NCBI GenBank assembly: GCA_016744515.1
Contig: JADGEF010000002.1
Location: 35,389-99,388 of the forward strand
Reading direction: 5' to 3'
Origin: Marinifilaceae bacterium
GTDB lineage: Bacteria; Bacteroidota; Bacteroidia; Bacteroidales; Marinifilaceae
DNA length: 64,000 nucleotides
Part shown: positions 1 to 6,878 of the stretch, one piece after another
How the letters are laid out: every line of letters starts with the position of its first letter
How positions within the stretch are numbered: the first letter of the stretch is position 1
The notes under the pieces: generated by a model
Told to the model about the DNA's origin: nothing
Database searches by the model: none
What the model saw: the letters and a program-made list of their open reading frames with translations, nothing else
Position numbers and translations under genes: made by a program

Positions 1-105
1 AAATTAACTTTCGAAATTGAAGCGACTGACGAGGATGGTTCAATTGGTTCATCATTACACAAACGCTATATTATCGATCCAGTTAAATTTATGGAGAGAG
101 CTTAA
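1..105 (+). CDS. C-terminal end of a hotdog-fold thioesterase (partial)
   Basis: The reading frame is open from the first base and ends at a TAA at 103-105, giving the last 34 residues of a protein that starts outside the window. The tail (FEIEATDED... then a short link and RYIID...KFMERA) resembles the end of small acyl-CoA thioesterases of the FlK-like hotdog family, where the last beta strands read roughly FEVEAYDE...RYIIN..KF. The assignment rests on this short tail only. A strong terminator follows 28 bp downstream, so it is the last gene of its transcript. Confidence 0.55.
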   Translation, partial: KLTFEIEATDEDGSIGSSLHKRYIIDPVKFMERA

Positions 106-132
106 TAGACTGTTAGACAAACAAAAAAAATT

Positions 133-165
133 GCCCATTCGGATAATATCGGAATGGGCTTTTTC
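133..165 (+). terminator. Rho-independent terminator after the partial thioesterase gene
   Basis: An 8-bp perfect stem (133-140 gcccattc with 152-159 gaatgggc) is followed directly by a T run at 160-164. It separates the partial upstream gene from the DUF4251 gene. Confidence 0.85.
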
Positions 166-216
166 ATGGCATGCTTTTTGGTTATCTTCATAGAATATAA
201 ATCAACAAACTGAGCT

Positions 217-741
217 ATGAAAATAATATTGAAGAAACTAATCAGCTCGCTCCTACTCATTGTATTAATCACAGGTGTTTCTGCACAGAAAAAAGAGGAA
301 CGAAAAGCAAAAAAACAGCAAAAATATCAGGAATGCTTGCAACTTATTGAAAGTGGTGAATTCAAATTTGAGGCTGAAAAAGCCTATCCTATGGGTGGAG
401 AATCAATTGATTTGACAACGAATTACGGTTTTTTGAAAATTTCTAAAAATAAAAGTGAATGTGATTTACCATTTTTCGGACGTGCCTACAGAATGGAATA
501 TGGCGGCGACGGTGGAATGAATTTTGAAGGTGAGATTTTCAATGAAAAATGGACTCGAAATGACAAAAAAAATAAATTTACATATTCCTTTGATGTCAGA
601 GATAAAGAGCGTTTCACTGTAATTCTGGAAGCTTTTTCTAAAGAATCTTGCTCTCTCATTATCCGCTGCGACTCAAAAGCTCACATCTCTTATTCAGGAC
701 AAATAATAGAGCTTGAAGTGAAAGATTTAAAGGAAAAATAA
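217..741 (+). CDS. DUF4251 domain-containing exported protein
   Basis: 174 residues. An N-terminal signal peptide of about 23 residues (KKLISSLLLIVLITGVSAQ) points to export to the periplasm or envelope. The body carries features of the Bacteroidota DUF4251 family: FKFEAEKAYPMGGESIDL near residue 50, then a LPFFGRAY motif and a YGGDGGMNFEG motif. The molecular role of the family is not known. The gene stands alone between a terminator upstream and the asnA leader region downstream. The family call is from motif recognition by eye. Confidence 0.85.
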   Translation: MKIILKKLISSLLLIVLITGVSAQKKEERKAKKQQKYQECLQLIESGEFKFEAEKAYPMGGESIDLTTNYGFLKISKNKSECDLPFFGRAYRMEYGGDGGMNFEGEIFNEKWTRNDKKNKFTYSFDVRDKERFTVILEAFSKESCSLIIRCDSKAHISYSGQIIELEVKDLKEK

Positions 742-753
742 GCAAACGTTTGC
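742..753. promoter_or_regulatory. Perfect palindrome GCAAACGTTTGC, candidate operator
   Basis: A perfect 12-bp palindrome with central CG starts one base after the DUF4251 stop codon and lies 4 bp before the candidate -33 box of asnA. Its core matches the binding-site type of LacI-family regulators (the enterobacterial PurR box has the core GCAAACGTTTGC). The T run at 755-760 could also make it part of a weak terminator for the DUF4251 gene, but the palindrome has no natural loop. Binding by any regulator is inference. Confidence 0.35.
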
Positions 754-757
754 ATTT

Positions 758-789
758 TTTGTTAACACAAAATCAACTAGATATATTTT
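758..789 (+). promoter_or_regulatory. Candidate Bacteroidota-type promoter for the asnA leader
   Basis: TTTG at 758-761 and TATATTTT at 782-789 fit the Bacteroidota -33 TTTG and -7 TAnnTTTG pattern with one mismatch and a 20-bp spacer. A start near 796 would place the first leader peptide about 40 nt into the transcript. AT-rich DNA yields such matches by chance, so the confidence is modest. Confidence 0.35.
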
Positions 790-838
790 TTTATTCGAAA
801 AAACTTATCTAGTTTAGCAGTCACAAACAAAGAGAAAT

Positions 839-913
839 ATGAGATCATTCAACAATAATAATGCTTTTAATAATTTAATGAATAATAATTCATCGAAAAT
901 GGGAAGCTTGTAG
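839..913 (+). CDS. Asn-rich leader peptide 1 of the asnA attenuator (24 aa)
   Basis: A short ORF from ATG 839 to TAG 911-913 encodes 24 residues, nine of them Asn, in runs at residues 5-8, 11-12 and 15-17. The last codons (901-909) can pair with 942-951 (9 bp, one bulged C), which is the 5' arm of the terminator at 942-965. A ribosome finishing the peptide would cover 901-909 and let the terminator form. A ribosome stalled at the early Asn codons would leave 901-909 free to form the antiterminator. This is the layout of classical ribosome-mediated attenuation (trp/his type), here matched to the downstream asparagine synthetase. The regulatory role is inference from structure. Confidence 0.75.
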   Translation: MRSFNNNNAFNNLMNNNSSKMGSL

Positions 914-941
914 TTGTTTGACAAAAACATATAAAACACTT

Positions 942-970
942 AAGCCTTCCCAAAACGGAAGGCTTTTTTT
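942..970 (+). terminator. Attenuator terminator 1 upstream of asnA
   Basis: A perfect 9-bp stem (942-950 with 957-965, loop 951-956) is followed by T at 966-970. Its 5' arm overlaps the alternative pairing partner of 901-909, so the two hairpins exclude each other. It lies between leader peptide 1 and leader peptide 2, with no gene ending just before it other than the 24-aa leader. Confidence 0.85.
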
Positions 971-991
971 ATAACCAATTTTTACGTGAAC

Positions 992-1036
992 ATGTATTCT
1001 TTCAATTTAAATAATAATAATAATAATTTTCACTGA
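992..1036 (+). CDS. Asn-rich leader peptide 2 of the asnA attenuator (14 aa)
   Basis: ATG 992 to TGA 1034-1036 encodes MYSFNLNNNNNNFH: seven Asn of 14 residues, six of them consecutive AAT codons at 1010-1027. The segment just after the stop (1039-1048) pairs with 1072-1081 (9 of 10 positions), which includes the 5' arm of the second terminator (1070-1077). A ribosome sitting on the stop codon would mask 1039-1048 and favour termination. A ribosome stalled in the AAT run would leave it free and favour readthrough into asnA. The run of AAT could be a chance repeat, but its frame, start, stop and hairpin spacing all fit an attenuator. Confidence 0.75.
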   Translation: MYSFNLNNNNNNFH

Positions 1037-1069
1037 GAGTGAGAAAGGATACCAACATGCATTTGTTAT

Positions 1070-1100
1070 AGCCTTTCACACACAGAGAGGCTTTTTTTTT
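1070..1100 (+). terminator. Attenuator terminator 2 upstream of asnA
   Basis: An 8-bp stem (1070-1077 with 1085-1092, one G-U pair, loop 1078-1084) is followed by nine or so T residues to 1100. It competes with the antiterminator pairing 1039-1048/1072-1081. It sits 35 bp before the asnA start codon, inside the transcript leader. Confidence 0.8.
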
Positions 1101-1135
1101 ATCAAGAATTTTAATTTTAACCAGAATAAAAAAAC

Positions 1136-2173
1136 ATGAAAGATTTAATTATCCCAAAAGATTACAAGAGCTTACTCGACTTAGATCGAACAGAAAAAGC
1201 AATTAAGCTGATTAAGGATCAATTCCAATTGCAATTATCTGCAGAGCTTCGACTAAAGCGTGTTACTGCGCCACTAATTGTAATGAAACATACAGGTTTA
1301 AACGATGACTTAAACGGTACTGAGCGTCCTGTTGCTTTTCCAATTAAAGCATTAGGCGATGATAGAGCGGAAGTTGTTCATTCTTTAGCAAAATGGAAGC
1401 GTTATATGCTCGGTGAGCTTAGCATACCAGCCGGAAAAGGTCTTTACACAGATATGAACGCACTACGCCCTGATGAGGATTTTACCAACATCCACTCATT
1501 ATATGTAGATCAATGGGATTGGGAGAAAACAATCACTAAAGAGGAACGTAGCCTTGATACTTTGAAAAAGACAGTTAAACAAATCTATGCGGCGCTTAAG
1601 AGAACTGAATACATTCTACAGGAAAACTATCCGAATATTGAGCCACAACTACCTGAAGAAATCTATTTTATTCATGCAGAAGATCTTTTGCTTCAATATC
1701 CTGACTTGACTCCTAAAGAGAGAGAAACTAAGGTTGCTAAAGAGTTTGGTGCTGTATTTATAATTGGAATTGGTAGTGAAATGGCCAACGGTGAACCACA
1801 CGATGGTCGCGCTCCTGACTATGATGATTGGAGTACGCCTACTCTTAACGGTTATAAAGGTTTAAACGGTGATATTATTCTTTGGAACCCTATACTAGAA
1901 ATAGCTTTTGAAATTTCATCAATGGGTGTTCGTGTTGATGAGGAAGCTCTTGAAAAACAACTTAAAATTAGAGATGCCGAGTCGCGTAAGTCTTTAATGT
2001 TCCATAAAAAGCTATTAGCTGGCGAACTACCTTATTCAATTGGTGGTGGAATAGGTCAATCGAGACTATGCATGTTCCTTCTTAAAAAAGCTCATATTGG
2101 AGAAGTACAGTCGAGTATTTGGCCTGATGAGCTAAGAGAGAAATGTAAAGAATCTTCAATTTTCATTCTTTAG
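1136..2173 (+). CDS. asnA: Aspartate--ammonia ligase (asparagine synthetase A)
   Basis: 345 residues, slightly longer than E. coli AsnA (330). The enzyme makes L-asparagine from aspartate, ammonia and ATP in the cytoplasm, using a class II aminoacyl-tRNA-synthetase-like fold. Family motifs seen: GLNDDLNG near residue 54, HSLAKWKR near 82, GLYTDMNA near 102, VDQWDWE near 124 and GGGIGQSRLCMFL near 302. It is monocistronic, preceded by two tandem Asn-leader attenuators (839-1100), so expression is probably raised when charged tRNA-Asn is scarce. The ATG at 1136 is preceded by an A-rich stretch instead of a Shine-Dalgarno sequence, usual for Bacteroidota. Confidence 0.97.
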   Translation: MKDLIIPKDYKSLLDLDRTEKAIKLIKDQFQLQLSAELRLKRVTAPLIVMKHTGLNDDLNGTERPVAFPIKALGDDRAEVVHSLAKWKRYMLGELSIPAGKGLYTDMNALRPDEDFTNIHSLYVDQWDWEKTITKEERSLDTLKKTVKQIYAALKRTEYILQENYPNIEPQLPEEIYFIHAEDLLLQYPDLTPKERETKVAKEFGAVFIIGIGSEMANGEPHDGRAPDYDDWSTPTLNGYKGLNGDIILWNPILEIAFEISSMGVRVDEEALEKQLKIRDAESRKSLMFHKKLLAGELPYSIGGGIGQSRLCMFLLKKAHIGEVQSSIWPDELREKCKESSIFIL

Positions 2174-2490
2174 TAAACGATCCTTATCAAAAGATTTTCG
2201 TAAGGTTAAAAACAATAACGCAAGTTCGACCTAAGTACTCAGTATGAGTGATTGTAATAAAGGTGGTTTTATCAGCAAAATCAATAAAGTATCAAGACAC
2301 AAGTACTAAGAAAAAACACTTTTCATCTTGTATCTTGCTACTTGATACTTTTCGATAAAAGCTTATATAATAGTCAGTAAAATAAATATTTAACTAAACT
2401 TTTATATCGAACCCAGGTTAATATTAAAGGCAAGTAAATTCGGTTTAAGAATAATTTTCTTAAATTTAGGAGGCGCTTGTCTTTTTATTT
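2174..2490. repeat. Intergenic region with a long imperfect hairpin (2287-2350)
   Basis: No gene is visible here. A 10-bp perfect inverted repeat, AAGTATCAAG at 2287-2296 and CTTGATACTT at 2341-2350, encloses further partly complementary words (cacaagtac and cttgtatcttg). There is no T run after it, so it looks like a REP-type or mobile-element remnant more than a terminator. Confidence 0.5.
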
Positions 2491-2541
2491 ATGACAAAAT
2501 CGGACCTATTAACTTACAAACTAATCTTAAAAAACTGCTTT

Positions 2542-3066
2542 ATGAAAAAAGCTCTTTGGATCGTTAGCATTCTAATCATTCTTGTATTTATACTGCATTT
2601 ATTTGCCCCCAAAGCTTATCAAGTTGAACGAAAAGTTGTTGTTACTTCTCAAATAGATACTGTATTTAAAAGCCTTTGTTCATTAAAAGAACAACAAGAA
2701 TGGTCTCCTTGGTCCGATATGGATCCTGATATGAAAGTTGATTACAGAGGAATTGATGGTGAAGTTGGTTCTGTCACATACTGGATTGGGAACGAAGAAG
2801 TTGGTGAAGGGGAACAAGAAATTATGAAGCTTAATTCGAATACATATATTGAAACTGAACTACGTTTCCTAAAACCTTTCGAGTCGACGAGTGTTGGTTT
2901 CTTCAAGCTTAAAGAAATGGAAAATCAAACAGAAGTAACTTGGGGTTTCCGTGGCGAACACGCTTTCCCAACGACTATTATCATGTTGTTTATGGATATG
3001 GAAGAACAAGTTGGTCCTAGTTTTGAAAAAGGCTTAAGTAAGTTTAAAGCTTATATCGAGAAATAA
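2542..3066 (+). CDS. SRPBCC-family (polyketide cyclase/START-like) membrane-anchored protein
   Basis: 174 residues from ATG 2542. An earlier ATG at 2491 would add 17 residues before the hydrophobic anchor, so the internal start (MKKALWIVSILII) is preferred because it places the membrane segment at the N terminus. After one transmembrane helix comes a SRPBCC fold: ...VERKVVV..QIDTVF, EWSPWSDMDPDMKVDY, TYWIGNEEVGEGEQEI and TEVTWGFRG are typical of the polyketide cyclase/dehydrase family that binds hydrophobic ligands. The ligand is unknown. It lies 35 bp upstream of a DUF2892 gene and may share its transcript. Confidence 0.8.
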   Translation: MKKALWIVSILIILVFILHLFAPKAYQVERKVVVTSQIDTVFKSLCSLKEQQEWSPWSDMDPDMKVDYRGIDGEVGSVTYWIGNEEVGEGEQEIMKLNSNTYIETELRFLKPFESTSVGFFKLKEMENQTEVTWGFRGEHAFPTTIIMLFMDMEEQVGPSFEKGLSKFKAYIEK

Positions 3067-3100
3067 TAAACAATTCATTAATCATTTAATCTTTTAAGAT

Positions 3101-3307
3101 ATGAAAAAGAACATGGGTCCTGTCGACCGAATTTTACGTTCGATAGTAGCAATAGCGTTGATTGTTTTATTTATAATGGATATTATCACAGGTACTATAG
3201 GTATTGTAGTTGTTGTTTTTGCATCAATTATGCTTATCTCAGCTATTATTGGCAATTGTCCTCCTTACGCTTTAATGGGCTTCAACTCCTGCAAAAGGAA
3301 AGAATAA
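3101..3307 (+). CDS. DUF2892 (YgaP-like) small membrane protein
   Basis: 68 residues. The start MKKNMGPVDRILRSIVA is the hallmark of DUF2892: a conserved N-terminal GxxDRxLR followed by two transmembrane helices. It ends with CPPYALMGFNSCKRK, where the paired cysteines (NCPPY...NSC) are common in the family. In some bacteria this domain is fused to a rhodanese (YgaP). Here it is free-standing and its role is unknown. It is followed by a strong terminator that also closes the convergent antiporter gene. Confidence 0.88.
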   Translation: MKKNMGPVDRILRSIVAIALIVLFIMDIITGTIGIVVVVFASIMLISAIIGNCPPYALMGFNSCKRKE

Positions 3308-3324
3308 GAAGGATCTTGATACAG

Positions 3325-3357
3325 GAAAGGCTGCTTAATAAAAGCAGCCTTTCTTGT
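3325..3357. terminator. Bidirectional terminator between convergent genes
   Basis: A 12-bp perfect stem (3325-3336 with 3342-3353, loop aataa) lies between the DUF2892 gene (+) and the antiporter gene (-). The T-rich flank on the plus side (ttcttgtttt) supports termination of the + transcript, and the A-rich bases before the stem help little on the other strand. Confidence 0.75.
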
Positions 3358-3368
3358 TTTATAGATAT

Positions 3369-5381
3369 TTATATAAAATCACTTCCTTTGGGCGATCTCT
3401 GTTTTGTTAAAAGCTTCATTTGAATGCCTTTCAATCGTCTAAAATCGGCTTCGTTTTGCTGACCTAGCTTTAACTTTACTTTTTCAAGACTTTCTCTAGA
3501 ACCAACAAGCGTTAATACATCTCCCTTTCTTAATCGGGTATAACCCGTTGAAATAATTGGATTCTCATTACGTTTGGTTGCTAGAATAATAATATCACTA
3601 GGCATTTGAAGTTCTCGTATACTCATGCCATGATAATCTTGATTCTGCATTTCAATATCAATGGTATCCTGATTTTCATCCATACCTAGAATAATTGAAG
3701 TCGCAATTGGTGAACGAACCAAATGATCCATTAAACTGATTAACATGGAAGCTGGTTCAACAATAAGGGCTCCTAATTCTTGGAAACGTTTCATGAATAC
3801 CCTGTCGTGCAAACGCACAACTAAATGACGTGTACCAAAGTGTTCATAAGCCAATTCACAAATCTCTAAACTCTCCTCGTCTTGATAGAAAAGAACAAAA
3901 CTATCTGCAGCATCTGCTCCAATACGTTTCATTTCATCTATGCCTAAATCCTTCATATGAACAACCTGCACGTCATGATATTCATGCATAGACTTTTCCT
4001 TGTTGCGAGTTGCCATAGTTACCTGAACATCGCTAGTCTTAAGCTGACGAGCTAAAGCAAGAGATTCACCTTCGAGACCAAAAATAAAAACTTTTTTATC
4101 TCGCTTTTCATGTAAAACATCATGCTTAATATGAGATTCTCCAACTTTGAGAATAGCCCATTTGAATAAAGGAGGACCAACAATTTGATTAATCACAATA
4201 ACTGTAATTAGAACTGTAGCGAACTCAGCTCCCCATTCTGGGTATTTCTGACTTACAATTGAAACCAAACCTAGAGCTACACCCGCTTGAGTAACATAGG
4301 GTGTCCACGAAATCCTATTATAGGATTTTGGATCACCTGCCAAACGTCCACCCACATAGGCTCCAATTGCCATACTTATCAGTCGAATAAAAAAGAAGAT
4401 GATGGCAATACTAAAGGCCTGCACAAAACTATCGAGAGATAATGAAGCACCTGTAAGTGTAAAGAACATGATGTAGATCTTAGGCACTACACGCTCGATA
4501 ATCTTATTGAATTCACGACGATAATTCCCATAATTGACCACATAAAAACTTGCAAGAATACAAATTAGCAAAGGCTCTACGTAAATATGGAAACCTAAAA
4601 GAGGTTCACTATAATGATGTAGCTTATGAGCTAAAAAGAAAGATAAGTAACCTAAAGTAATTAAAACAAAAGCCTTAAATCCTGTTCCCATACTTAAGCT
4701 AAGAACAAAATTCATCAGCTTGCCCAATACCCAACCTAAAAAGAAAGAGAAGAGAAGTTCACCAATAAGAATAACTATCAGAATAAAATCGATGGAGATG
4801 CCCGATATAAGAGCTTCGGCAATTGCAAAACAAAGCGTGAACAGAATAATAACAAGAACATCTTTCACAACCGTAACACCAATAGCCGTTTTAACAAATG
4901 GCCCTTTTGCACGCATTTCGTTGATAATGGCGATGGCCGAAACGGGTGATCGAGCTACAAAAATAACGCCTATCAACATAGCAACAGCTATTTTCACTCC
5001 ATTGGTAAATCCTGACATAAATGGAATACGCTCACTCAAATAGTAAATGGCTATGGAACTCAAAACAAAAGTAAAGAAGAGTTGACCAAAAGTCATCCAT
5101 TTAATACTCTTCATTCTCCCCTTTAACTCAGCTAAATAGAGCTCTGCTCCTGCTGCAAATGCGATAAACGAAAGAGATATATCATTGATAAAACTAAGTT
5201 GAGATAAGGATTCTCCAGGAATAAGTTTCAAAACAAAAGGTCCTGCAATAATTCCGATTACTAATAAACCCGTAATAATTGGCAATTTAACTTTCAAAAA
5301 ATATAGCGAAAGCCGACTGGCTGCAACGGCAACAATTAAAAAACCTGCTAAAAAAAGGATTATGTCGAGATAGGTATCCAT
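3369..5381 (-). CDS. CPA2-type monovalent cation:proton antiporter with TrkA-N/TrkA-C domains
   Basis: 670 residues. The N-terminal ~400 residues hold about 12 hydrophobic segments of a Na+/H+ exchanger-type transporter (PIITGLLVIGIIAGP near residue 35, ARSPVSAIAI near 145). The C-terminal half contains a Rossmann-like RCK/TrkA-N domain (KKVFIFGLEGESLALARQL near residue 430) and a TrkA-C domain near the end (GYTRLRKGDVLTLVGSRES). This build resembles Kef-type K+ efflux systems gated by nucleotide or ligand binding. The transported ion (K+ or Na+) cannot be told from sequence alone. Transcribed alone and convergent with the DUF2892 gene. Confidence 0.87.
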   Translation of the reverse strand: MDTYLDIILFLAGFLIVAVAASRLSLYFLKVKLPIITGLLVIGIIAGPFVLKLIPGESLSQLSFINDISLSFIAFAAGAELYLAELKGRMKSIKWMTFGQLFFTFVLSSIAIYYLSERIPFMSGFTNGVKIAVAMLIGVIFVARSPVSAIAIINEMRAKGPFVKTAIGVTVVKDVLVIILFTLCFAIAEALISGISIDFILIVILIGELLFSFFLGWVLGKLMNFVLSLSMGTGFKAFVLITLGYLSFFLAHKLHHYSEPLLGFHIYVEPLLICILASFYVVNYGNYRREFNKIIERVVPKIYIMFFTLTGASLSLDSFVQAFSIAIIFFFIRLISMAIGAYVGGRLAGDPKSYNRISWTPYVTQAGVALGLVSIVSQKYPEWGAEFATVLITVIVINQIVGPPLFKWAILKVGESHIKHDVLHEKRDKKVFIFGLEGESLALARQLKTSDVQVTMATRNKEKSMHEYHDVQVVHMKDLGIDEMKRIGADAADSFVLFYQDEESLEICELAYEHFGTRHLVVRLHDRVFMKRFQELGALIVEPASMLISLMDHLVRSPIATSIILGMDENQDTIDIEMQNQDYHGMSIRELQMPSDIIILATKRNENPIISTGYTRLRKGDVLTLVGSRESLEKVKLKLGQQNEADFRRLKGIQMKLLTKQRSPKGSDFI

Positions 5382-5496
5382 AGGCTAATAAGTCTATTTA
5401 TGTTTCTGAGATATAAGATAGGATTTTTTTTCAATTTGCCGATTAAGTATTCAGTTTTAGATTAAATAAACACTAATAAACAAGGAGCTTTCCCAT

Positions 5497-5532
5497 AAAA
5501 AACCCCCAATCTTTGGATCAAGATTAGGAGTT
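5497..5532 (-). terminator. Terminator for the NUDIX gene
   Basis: Read on the minus strand, an 8-bp stem (aatctt/aagatt plus two G-C pairs, one bulge) ends in a G-rich foot followed by a T run (plus-strand A at 5497-5502). It lies 70 bp downstream of the NUDIX stop codon. Confidence 0.6.
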
Positions 5533-5600
5533 CAAACATCTTAAAAACAATATCTTATGTTCCTTTAGAAAGCTTCTGATTTCTTTCAACTATAAAATAT

Positions 5601-6026
5601 TTATATCTGCTTTAATGGATTATAATTGTCTTCCAAAAGACTCTCTATAGATACAAAAAGAGCATCAGGTAAATTCTCCCATGTGAACCACTCCCACTTC
5701 TCGCACTTATCAGGTTCCATTAATTGTAAATATCCAGAATCATAATCTGAAAGCATTATAATGGTCACATAATGTTTTTGTTCCGCATGAAAAATATCGT
5801 TAGTCACCGTACCAAACCGCACATTCTTTATTGACAAACCTGTTTCCTCAAGAGTTTCACGACTTGCACAATCTGCCCAAGTCTCTTGATATTCCAAATG
5901 CCCACCAGGGAAAGACCATGTTCCTTCGCCATGAGCATTTCGTCTTTTCCCCAATAAAACTTTACCATCTTTTATAACAGCAACCCCAACACCTACTTTA
6001 GGTCTCATATTCTCCATATTATACAC
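5601..6026 (-). CDS. NUDIX hydrolase, NUDT15-like nucleotide diphosphatase
   Basis: 141 residues. The Nudix box is complete: GGHLEYQETWADCASRETL followed by EETGL near residues 41-65. The motifs VLLGKRRNAHGEGTWSFPGG upstream and EPDKCEKWEWFTWENLPD downstream are typical of the NUDT15/MutT-like branch that cleaves 8-oxo-dGTP and other modified nucleotides. The enzyme is therefore probably a cytoplasmic house-cleaning pyrophosphatase; exact substrate unknown. The ORF begins MYNMENMRP, and a start at the second or third Met is also possible. It is a single-gene transcript. Confidence 0.9.
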   Translation of the reverse strand: MYNMENMRPKVGVGVAVIKDGKVLLGKRRNAHGEGTWSFPGGHLEYQETWADCASRETLEETGLSIKNVRFGTVTNDIFHAEQKHYVTIIMLSDYDSGYLQLMEPDKCEKWEWFTWENLPDALFVSIESLLEDNYNPLKQI

Positions 6027-6266
6027 TTCAATCTTTTATAATTCTATCAAATTTAGAAAATTCAGTCATAATCACTTCACATTTAAATAAAAATTTAAAA
6101 CATAAAGAATCCTTGACGTTAAACTTGAAACTTAAGATCAATATTTACCATCACTGAAATCAATTCAAGACTTAGGGTATATTGAATAATAATTTTAGCT
6201 TTGGCTTAAATTAGAGTAAAAGATACACATATCCGCTACTCTTGAATTTACAAAAAAACTAAACAA

Positions 6267-6782
6267 ATGGAATTTTCATATCAAGCACCAGAAACAAAAA
6301 TAGAGACAGTTGAGACCTACAAAACTTGGGATTTAACTAAGCTGATAAGTCTTACAGAGAATCAATACCACAATAAAATTGAAACTGACATCAATGATTT
6401 AATGCCTCATATCGATAAGGTGGTTCGTGTTCATGGTGAATCTCACCCTCACCTACCAGCGGTTCGTAAGCTATTTCTTCAATTGGTTGCTGAGCTTAAC
6501 GAGCATATTAAAAAAGAAGAGAATCTATTCAAGTCGATTGCCAAAAACAACTTAAATGCAAGCAAACTAGAATTTGAGATATCATCTTTAGCAGGCAATC
6601 ATATAGCTTTCGAGAGCGTTCTTGAAAATATTTCAGAATTGACAAACAAGTTTACAGCTCCTGAAGGTTCTTGTAGAACTTACAATATAGTTTACGATTC
6701 TTTAAGATCATTCAACGAGAAACTATCTCACTACAGAGACCTAGAAAATAAGGTTCTTTTCGAAAAGATTTTAGCTCAATAA
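6267..6782 (+). CDS. Hemerythrin HHE-domain protein (RIC/YtfE-like, lacking the ScdA N-terminal domain)
   Basis: 171 residues. The helical body resembles the hemerythrin half of the iron-sulfur repair protein RIC/YtfE/ScdA: candidate di-iron ligands H35, H48, H56, H60/H62 (VHGESHPHL), H80 with E84 (NEHIKKEE) and H112. RIC proteins are usually ~220-240 residues with a short N-terminal ScdA_N/DUF542 domain carrying a CxxGG-type cysteine motif. That part is missing here; no Cys-rich motif is present. It may bind oxygen or NO, or repair Fe-S clusters damaged by them. Single gene, closed by a very strong hairpin. Confidence 0.82.
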   Translation: MEFSYQAPETKIETVETYKTWDLTKLISLTENQYHNKIETDINDLMPHIDKVVRVHGESHPHLPAVRKLFLQLVAELNEHIKKEENLFKSIAKNNLNASKLEFEISSLAGNHIAFESVLENISELTNKFTAPEGSCRTYNIVYDSLRSFNEKLSHYRDLENKVLFEKILAQ

Positions 6783-6792
6783 AAAGTTTAAA

Positions 6793-6834
6793 ACATAAAA
6801 GAGGCTTGTCACAACTGACAAGCCTCTTTTATGT
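6793..6834. terminator. 19-bp perfect hairpin terminator (copy 1 of a repeated element)
   Basis: The stem 6793-6811 pairs perfectly with 6816-6834 around the 4-nt loop caac, with T-rich and A-rich arms so it can act on both strands. It serves the hemerythrin gene (+) and the outer-membrane receptor gene (-), which converge here. The same element, with loop gttg, recurs at 9519-9552. Confidence 0.88.
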
Positions 6835-6878
6835 ATCTAAATAATTCAGTCTATAACGAGCTTAAAAATATTAAAATT

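Noticed and set aside
2491..2541. Upstream ATG as the true start of the SRPBCC protein
   Set aside because: It would put 17 polar residues before the membrane anchor; the internal ATG fits the family better.
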